Positions 58,701-64,000 of a DNA stretch of 64,000 bases are shown one piece after another. This stretch comes from Roseiarcus sp963842835 (GTDB lineage Bacteria; Pseudomonadota; Alphaproteobacteria; Rhizobiales; Beijerinckiaceae). The notes beneath the pieces were generated by a model. That model worked only from the letters and a program-made list of their open reading frames with translations. It did no database searches and was not told where the DNA came from. How positions within the stretch are numbered: the stretch's first letter is position 1; each line of letters begins with the position of its first letter. The position numbers and the translations under genes were made by a program. The stretch is from positions 248,001-312,000 of the forward strand of contig CAWJIB010000003.1 of the NCBI GenBank assembly GCA_963842835.1, written 5' to 3'.

Positions 58701-60644
58701 TCAGCGCCGCGCCAGCATGGCGACCTTCGGGTCGCCGGGCTGCAGGCGCGCTATTGTGACCGGCCAGCAGCGCATTTCCAGGATGCGGTCGATTGCGCGC
58801 GCCGCCAGCGTCGCCGGCTGCGCCGCGCCGAACAAATAGCCCTGCGCCTCGGTGCAGCCCTCGGCGGCGAGCCTGTGCAGCTGAGCCTCCGTCTCGACGC
58901 CCTCGGCGGTCGTCGAAATGCCGAGAGTCGCGCCTATGCTGATCGCCGCCCGCACAATCGCCAGGCTCTCGTCATTCGACGCCATGTCGTTGACGAACGA
59001 CTTGTCGATCTTGATCTTGTCGAACCTTACGGAGCGAAGATAGCCGAGGCCGGAAAAGCCGGCGCCGAAATCGTCGAGCGAAATACGCACGCCGATGTGC
59101 CGAAGCTGGCGCAGCATGTCGACCGTCTGGCTGTTGTCGGCGAGAAGGGCGGACTCGGTGATCTCCAGCTCCAGGCGCGCCGGAGGAAGGCCCGAGCGGG
59201 CCAGCGCGTCCATCACCACCGCCACCAGATTTCGGTTGCGGAACTGGATGGCGGAGAGATTGACCGCGACCAGCAGGTCGCCCGGCCAGCGCGCCGCCTC
59301 GGCGCACGCTTGCCGCACGATCCATTCCCCGATCGGAACGATCAGGCCGGTATCCTCGGCCAGAGTGATGAATTCGTCCGGCGGCACGAGGCCTCGATCG
59401 GGGTGATTCCATCGCAGCAGCGTTTCGAAGCCGGTAATGCGTCGCCGCCCGATGCTGACGATCGGCTGAAAGAACAATTCGAATTCGCCTTGCGCCAGCG
59501 CGGCCCGAAGAGCGAGGTCGAGAGAGCGCCGGGTCTGGACGAGCGCGTCCATGTCCGGGTGGAACAGGCGATATTGTCCGCGCCCGTCCGCTTTCGCTCG
59601 ATACATCGCGAGATCGGCGCGCTTCATCAGCGTGACCGGATCGACCGGCCCGTCCTGCGCGAGCGCGATCCCGACGCTGGCGCCGATGAACACCTTATGG
59701 CCGTCGGCCATCTGACAGGCGCTAACGATCTCGATCAGCCGGCGCGCCAACGTGATCGAGCTGGCCTCGAGGTCTTCCGAGACATGAAGGATGACGAACT
59801 CGTCCCCGCCGAACCGCGCCGAAAAATCACCGGGGCGCAGCGTCGAGCGAATGCGCTCCGCGACTTCCCGCAACAGCGCGTCGCCGACCGAGTGGCCGAG
59901 CGAATCGTTGATATTCTTGAACCCGTCCAGATCGACGAACAGGACGGAAAAGCGCAATCCCTCTTCGCGCGCGCGAATCGCGGCGGCCAGCAACTTCGAT
60001 TCGAAGTGGAACCGGTTCGCCAGTCCGGTCAGCGTGTCGTGATGGGCGAGATAGGCGATGCGGTCTTCCGTCGCCGCCCGGCGCGCGGCCTCCTCGCTGA
60101 TCGCGGCGTTGGCCTGAACCAGTTGTGCGCTTCGTTCGCTGACCCGATCCTCGAGCTGCTTCTTGGCGTCCTCGAGCGCCCTGTTGGCGCGGCGCAGTTC
60201 GAGTTCGGCGCCTCGCCGCGCCACCTGTTTGATGACCCGCTCCAGCGCGACGGCGAAATCGACCGGCTTGGTGATGCAATCGTTCGCTCCGAGTTTCAAG
60301 AAATCCGCGACGTCCGCGGAGAGGGCCTTCGTGGTCATCATGATGACGGGCAGGATGGCCGCCGACCAGGTCGCGCGAATGCGGCGCAGCGCCTCGGCGC
60401 CGACGAGCCCAGGCATCATCGCGTCGAGCAGGACGACGTCGAAGGGCTGCCGCTCGATCAGCTGCAGCGCCTCCTCTCCGTCTCCGGCTTCCTCGATCGC
60501 GAAGCCGCGTCGTTGAAAGAGACGCGCGAGCACCACGCGATTGTCGACGATGTCGTCGACGATCAGCACCCGCCCCGCCAACTCCTTGTCGACGGGCGGC
60601 GCCTCCTCACGCAGCGCGTCCGATTTCCGCGACTGAGACCTCAT
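58701..60644 (-). CDS. Response regulator with GGDEF and EAL domains
   Basis: A 647-residue cytoplasmic protein. The receiver domain (about 24-140) has the phospho-acceptor D74 in VVLLDAMMPG and the switch Lys in CITKPVDF. A coiled coil (about 140-190) leads to a GGDEF domain with an intact RFGGDEF (279-283) and an inhibitory I-site R270-x-x-D273 exactly five residues before it. The EAL domain has E407-T-L409 in place of EAL, the metal Asn in VAVNLSAIQF, LELEITESAL, LDDFGAGFSGLGYL, KIKIDKSFV and AEGVETEAQ. Both cyclase and phosphodiesterase sites look competent, so it could make or degrade c-di-GMP depending on phosphorylation. No histidine kinase is adjacent. The gene is 276 bp downstream of a PilZ-containing synthase. 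Confidence 0.92.
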   Translation of the reverse strand: MRSQSRKSDALREEAPPVDKELAGRVLIVDDIVDNRVVLARLFQRRGFAIEEAGDGEEALQLIERQPFDVVLLDAMMPGLVGAEALRRIRATWSAAILPVIMMTTKALSADVADFLKLGANDCITKPVDFAVALERVIKQVARRGAELELRRANRALEDAKKQLEDRVSERSAQLVQANAAISEEAARRAATEDRIAYLAHHDTLTGLANRFHFESKLLAAAIRAREEGLRFSVLFVDLDGFKNINDSLGHSVGDALLREVAERIRSTLRPGDFSARFGGDEFVILHVSEDLEASSITLARRLIEIVSACQMADGHKVFIGASVGIALAQDGPVDPVTLMKRADLAMYRAKADGRGQYRLFHPDMDALVQTRRSLDLALRAALAQGEFELFFQPIVSIGRRRITGFETLLRWNHPDRGLVPPDEFITLAEDTGLIVPIGEWIVRQACAEAARWPGDLLVAVNLSAIQFRNRNLVAVVMDALARSGLPPARLELEITESALLADNSQTVDMLRQLRHIGVRISLDDFGAGFSGLGYLRSVRFDKIKIDKSFVNDMASNDESLAIVRAAISIGATLGISTTAEGVETEAQLHRLAAEGCTEAQGYLFGAAQPATLAARAIDRILEMRCWPVTIARLQPGDPKVAMLARR

Positions 60645-60920
60645 CTCTGGCTTCTCTTTTCAAGCCGAAGCGGCGCTTTCTTCCGTGCTTGCCTCGCTGG
60701 ACGTCGGAAGAGCAACCGACTACACCATACCCAGCGGAAGTGAATAGTGTATTTCCGACTTTGCGCTAATGGCATTCAGCTAAGAACAGAACGTTTGCTC
60801 GGCCGGTATGGTTACCGCCGCCTTGAAGAAATTATTATTCGGCGCAGCGGCGCAACTCCGTTATGCGCCTACGATCAATAATATACTATCGGGAATGACG
60901 GTTGCCTCGATGCGCCGCGC

Positions 60921-62891
60921 CTAGCGAAACAGCCGCCGCGCCACCGCCTCGGTCACGCTGGCGACGTTCACATTTTCGATCGCCTTGACGTATTGGCCCG
61001 AATAGAAATGTCGGATCATCGCGTATCGGACGGCGAGCGATCCATCGAAACTGACGGCGAATGAACTCGGGTTGACGCGGACGATGCGCGCGTCGACGAC
61101 ACAATTCCCAATTCGGCATTGGATCGCGCTGTCTTTTGGCGCGGGCGCCGCTCCGCTGATTTGCGCGCCGGAAATGGAAATGTCGATCAGTTGGCGCAAG
61201 TAATCGACGCCGTCGACGGTCAGCTTGGCGAGTTCATGGGTTTCGAAGCGTTCGGCTTTTCGTCGCCTGGGCTGCTCGATGCAAACGACGCAGACAACCA
61301 ACAAAACAGCGCAATTATACCAGCTCCAGAACAATGCCAGCACGCCGAATTCGACGCCGTCGCCGCGAACATTGATATGGAAGGCGTAACCGATCGACGC
61401 AATTGTCAGGAAGAGAAGCGGGCCGAAGAACCTGAGCAGCGGCCATTCGACGAAGCGGCGGTCGCGGTCGCCGCCCTTTGCGGTCACTTTGAACTTCTGT
61501 CCTTGCGGCTTCACAAGACCGATTATGACCGCCTTGATGATTTCCGGCGCCCCGAGAAGTTGGCAAGCGTCGGACATGATCGGTATCTGCCGCCCGCGCG
61601 TCGTCCAATTCATCGTCGCCGTGTGCCAAATAAAATAGGGAAGAAAATAGCTGACGACGTCGCTCAGGTTGGCCCGCACCGATTTGATGTCCAACAACAG
61701 GTAGAGAATCGGGATGATCAGGCCCATGAGCCTGGCGGGGAAGACCGCGGCCCAATTTAGGAAGGTCTCGACGAGCGACAGTCTGTCGATGAACGTCAGA
61801 TGGCTTGTGCGTGAAAGCGGCCCGCTGCGGCCGCGCACAATTTGCATGAAACCGAGACACCAGCGGTTGCGCTGCGTGAGGTATTCCTTGAGGCCCTCGG
61901 GCGCCAATCCAAGCGAGAGCGGCTCGTTCAGATAGACAGTCGTGAAGCCGGCTTCCTTCAACCGCAAGGTCAGGAGATAGTCCTCGGTGACGGACTCGGT
62001 CGGGAAGCCGCCGATGGCGCGCAATGGCTCAAAGCGAATGATCGAAGACGTGCCGCAACAGAAAGTTGTCGACCAGGCGTCCTTGGACGGCATAACGACG
62101 TCGAAGAAGAATCTTTGATCGTCCGGCCAAACGCGCGTCGCGAGCAGATTGGATTGGATTGGGTCCGGATTGATGAAATGCTGCGGCGTTTGGACGATCC
62201 CGACGCGATCGTCGCGAAACAGCGTCATCGCGCGCGACAAAAAGTGAGGCGCTGGGACAAAGTCGGCATCGAGGATCGAAATATATTCGGGCGGATTGGG
62301 CAGCGCCGCGACTTTCCCTAGGGCGTAGTTGATGTTGCCCGCCTTGGCGTGCGCATTGTCTGGCCGCGCGATATAGCCGCAATCGAGGCTTTCGCACAAA
62401 GCCTGCAGCCAGGGCCGGCCGCCGTCGTCGAGCATCCAGACCCGATAATTCGGGTAATCCATGCCCGTGGCGCCGATAATCGTGCGCTCCAGGATGCTTT
62501 CTTCTTCATTGTACGAACAGATGAAGAGATCGATCAGCGGCTTTTGCTCCAAACTGTCGAGCCATTGCCTGTTGCGGTCGGCCTCCGGCGAGCGATCGCG
62601 CGTGCGGGACAAGAAGATCAGCGACAGCGCCGCCGCGGCAAGACCGCCCAATTCGACCAGCAGGAAACTCAGGCCGAGCGCAAAATCGAGCGTGAACCCC
62701 GCTGGCGGCAATGTCGATGTCGCGCGCCAGACGAAGTAGCGCGTCAGCAGCGCGAGGCTGACCGCCATCACGCCCAATCGCACGGTGGCGGAGTCGCGTG
62801 GCGCCGTCGCCATGAACACGAGGCTGGCGCCCAGCAGGACCAACGTCGGCCAAAGCGTGGCGACCAGTTCGGCCAGACCGACCTTAATCAC
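60921..62891 (-). CDS. c-di-GMP-responsive family 2 beta-glucan synthase (BcsA/BgsA-like)
   Basis: A 656-residue processive GT2 membrane enzyme. N-terminal helices (about 10-95) precede the catalytic domain with DLFICSYNEE, WMLDDGG (D155/D156), DADFVP (208-212), the base motif TED (302-304) and QRNRW (340-344) of processive synthases. More helices follow (about 370-420, 485-535). The C-terminal PilZ domain has R544-x-x-x-R548 and D570-x-S-x-x-G575, the c-di-GMP-binding signature. It probably makes cellulose or a mixed-linkage beta-glucan at the inner membrane when c-di-GMP is high. Its GTG start overlaps by 8 bp the end of the upstream membrane-fusion gene, the bgsB-bgsA order of Sinorhizobium. 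No BcsB/C/Z genes are seen. Confidence 0.88.
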   Translation of the reverse strand: MIKVGLAELVATLWPTLVLLGASLVFMATAPRDSATVRLGVMAVSLALLTRYFVWRATSTLPPAGFTLDFALGLSFLLVELGGLAAAALSLIFLSRTRDRSPEADRNRQWLDSLEQKPLIDLFICSYNEEESILERTIIGATGMDYPNYRVWMLDDGGRPWLQALCESLDCGYIARPDNAHAKAGNINYALGKVAALPNPPEYISILDADFVPAPHFLSRAMTLFRDDRVGIVQTPQHFINPDPIQSNLLATRVWPDDQRFFFDVVMPSKDAWSTTFCCGTSSIIRFEPLRAIGGFPTESVTEDYLLTLRLKEAGFTTVYLNEPLSLGLAPEGLKEYLTQRNRWCLGFMQIVRGRSGPLSRTSHLTFIDRLSLVETFLNWAAVFPARLMGLIIPILYLLLDIKSVRANLSDVVSYFLPYFIWHTATMNWTTRGRQIPIMSDACQLLGAPEIIKAVIIGLVKPQGQKFKVTAKGGDRDRRFVEWPLLRFFGPLLFLTIASIGYAFHINVRGDGVEFGVLALFWSWYNCAVLLVVCVVCIEQPRRRKAERFETHELAKLTVDGVDYLRQLIDISISGAQISGAAPAPKDSAIQCRIGNCVVDARIVRVNPSSFAVSFDGSLAVRYAMIRHFYSGQYVKAIENVNVASVTEAVARRLFR

Positions 62892-64000
62892 GGCGCAGGC
62901 CGAGGGCGCGGGCGTCGGCAGACGTCGAGTCGGCCGCCACGGCGCCGTCTTCGAACGTGACGCGCCCGGTTCGCCCGACGCTACATTCCCCGCTTTCCGC
63001 CATCTCCGGGACCGCGACGGTCACGTGATAGGCTTCTTTGGCCAAGGTGCTGGGCACGATGGCGAAGTTGGCGGGCGCCCCGGCGGTTCCCGTCAGATTG
63101 ACCACCCACCCCGCATAGGGCTCGCCGCCCGTCGACGGGCGGAACGTCGCGGGGCTGCCCACCTGCAGCCGGTTGTAGACGGATTCGCTGACGTTCGCGG
63201 TGACGACGGCGCTCGCGCAGTCGAGCAGGCGGATGAGATCCTGGCCGCGGCTGACGTGCTCGCCGGGCGCCGTCAGGACTTCCCAGACGCGGCCGCTGAC
63301 GGGAAGCGCGACTTCGACGTCGGAGCGCATCTTGTAGCGCGCTTCCTCCTCCGTGACCGCCGCGCGCAATCGTTCGATCGCCGCGTCGTGCGTCTGCAGG
63401 TCGGCGGAGAGGTCGCCCACGCGCAAGCGCATTTCGTCGGCGCGCTGGGCCGAACTCGGTCGATCATTGTAACTGTCGCCGAGGAATTCCCCCTGGTTGG
63501 CGGCGGCAAGTTCGACCGAGGCTTCTTCGAGACGCTGGCGGGCGCTCGCTTCACTCTCGACGGCGACAATTTTGTCGCGCCGCAGGCGGCCCGCCTCGGC
63601 CGCCGTCAACGTGCCCGATTTCGCGAGAGCGTTGGCCCGGGCGAGGGCAGCGTCGGCCTCTTCGCTGCGGGCCGCGGCGGCGGCGACGTCATGGCCCAAA
63701 GCGGCGATGCGCGCGTTGAGTTGGAGAATGCGCCCTTCAGTGAATTGCTGCGTTTGCTTGGTCAGCCCGTCCAGGCTCGCCTGGGCCAGTTCGAGCTGGC
63801 GCGCCAGCTTCGGCCGCTCGTCTTCGAGGGCGCCGAGTTGGCGGCGCAAATCGTCGAGGCGGCTGCGATCCGCCTTGTCGTCGCGGATGCGGAGCACGGG
63901 GGCGCCCTTGTCCGCCGACCACGCCTTGAATTCATGCGGCGCCGCCGCGACGACGCCGTCGATCGGCGAGCGGACCGTCACGATCCGCGAGTTGACCACC
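62884..64000 (-). CDS. HlyD-like membrane fusion protein, N-terminus outside window
   Basis: At least 372 residues remain; the 5' end lies beyond position 64000, because the visible frame begins inside a biotinyl-lipoyl half motif (NSRIVTVRSPIDGVVAAAP). A long helical coiled-coil hairpin (about 50-235, DDLRRQLGALEDERPKLARQLELAQ and EVESEASARQRLEEASVELA-type stretches) is followed by the second half motif KMRSDVEVALPVSGRVWEVLTAPGEHVSRGQDLIRLLD, the beta-barrel (TFRPSTGGEPYAGWVVNLTG) and a terminal membrane-proximal strand. Such proteins, including BgsB of Sinorhizobium and Alg44-type partners, carry the nascent polysaccharide across the periplasm. It is in one operon with the glucan synthase, overlapping it by 8 bp. 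Confidence 0.85.
   Translation of the reverse strand, partial: VVNSRIVTVRSPIDGVVAAAPHEFKAWSADKGAPVLRIRDDKADRSRLDDLRRQLGALEDERPKLARQLELAQASLDGLTKQTQQFTEGRILQLNARIAALGHDVAAAAARSEEADAALARANALAKSGTLTAAEAGRLRRDKIVAVESEASARQRLEEASVELAAANQGEFLGDSYNDRPSSAQRADEMRLRVGDLSADLQTHDAAIERLRAAVTEEEARYKMRSDVEVALPVSGRVWEVLTAPGEHVSRGQDLIRLLDCASAVVTANVSESVYNRLQVGSPATFRPSTGGEPYAGWVVNLTGTAGAPANFAIVPSTLAKEAYHVTVAVPEMAESGECSVGRTGRVTFEDGAVAADSTSADARALGLRRD

Overview
The window is GC-rich, densely packed chromosomal DNA with the codon character and gene families of an alphaproteobacterium of the order Hyphomicrobiales (Rhizobiales). Pointers are ribosomal protein S2 with a long C-terminal extension, zapA next to a DUF4164 gene, a tkt-gap-pgk-fba run with a Calvin-type class II aldolase, IalB, DUF2336, DUF2865, EcsC and HspQ proteins, and a plcP-agt lipid-remodelling pair. 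Two CoA-ester lyases, one a full-length malyl-CoA/beta-methylmalyl-CoA lyase, fit an organism using the serine cycle or ethylmalonyl-CoA pathway (methylotroph-like). This placement is inference; no rRNA is present.

Layout. 0-4.5 kb: plcP-agt operon with a candidate Pho box, a GST, and a CitE-like lyase with a MaoC dehydratase. 4.5-6 kb: a DUF2336 HEAT-like protein, divergent from maoC across a 33-bp imperfect palindrome. 6-9 kb: a small accessory island with a stand-alone primase-polymerase, a DUF429 RNase-H-fold protein and a 2H phosphoesterase (ThpR). 9-17 kb: FrnE-like DsbA, YejA-type binding protein, IalB, HspQ, malyl-CoA lyase, AsmA-like and DUF2865 proteins. 17-22 kb: a sugar-permease gene remnant and an RND efflux pump with its adaptor. 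22-33 kb: EcsC, UppP, a Flp pilin, a Com1/ScsC-like DsbA, two MFS/LysE-type transporter groups, a MarR/thioesterase pair, a KdgK-like kinase and a class III aminotransferase. 33-40 kb: zapA, DUF4164, then tkt-gap-pgk-fba. 41.2-52.6 kb: a dcw cluster mraZ-rsmH-ftsL-ftsI-murE-murF-mraY-murD-ftsW-murG that stops after murG. 52.6-55.3 kb: methyltransferase, cupin and MFS transporter. 55.6-58.5 kb: rpsB-tsf-pyrH without frr downstream, with tsf broken by one extra base. 58.7-64 kb: a receiver-GGDEF-EAL protein beside a PilZ-containing beta-glucan synthase and its membrane-fusion partner, which runs off the window end.

How genes work together. plcP-agt should swap phospholipid for glycolipid under phosphate limitation. 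The dcw genes make lipid II and the division septum, and upstream of mraZ lie four pentamers at exact 10-bp spacing that match the known MraZ operator pattern. The last 5 kb looks like a c-di-GMP-controlled exopolysaccharide module in which one protein makes or breaks the signal and the synthase senses it through a PilZ domain. No rRNA, tRNA, CRISPR array or complete insertion sequence was recognised.
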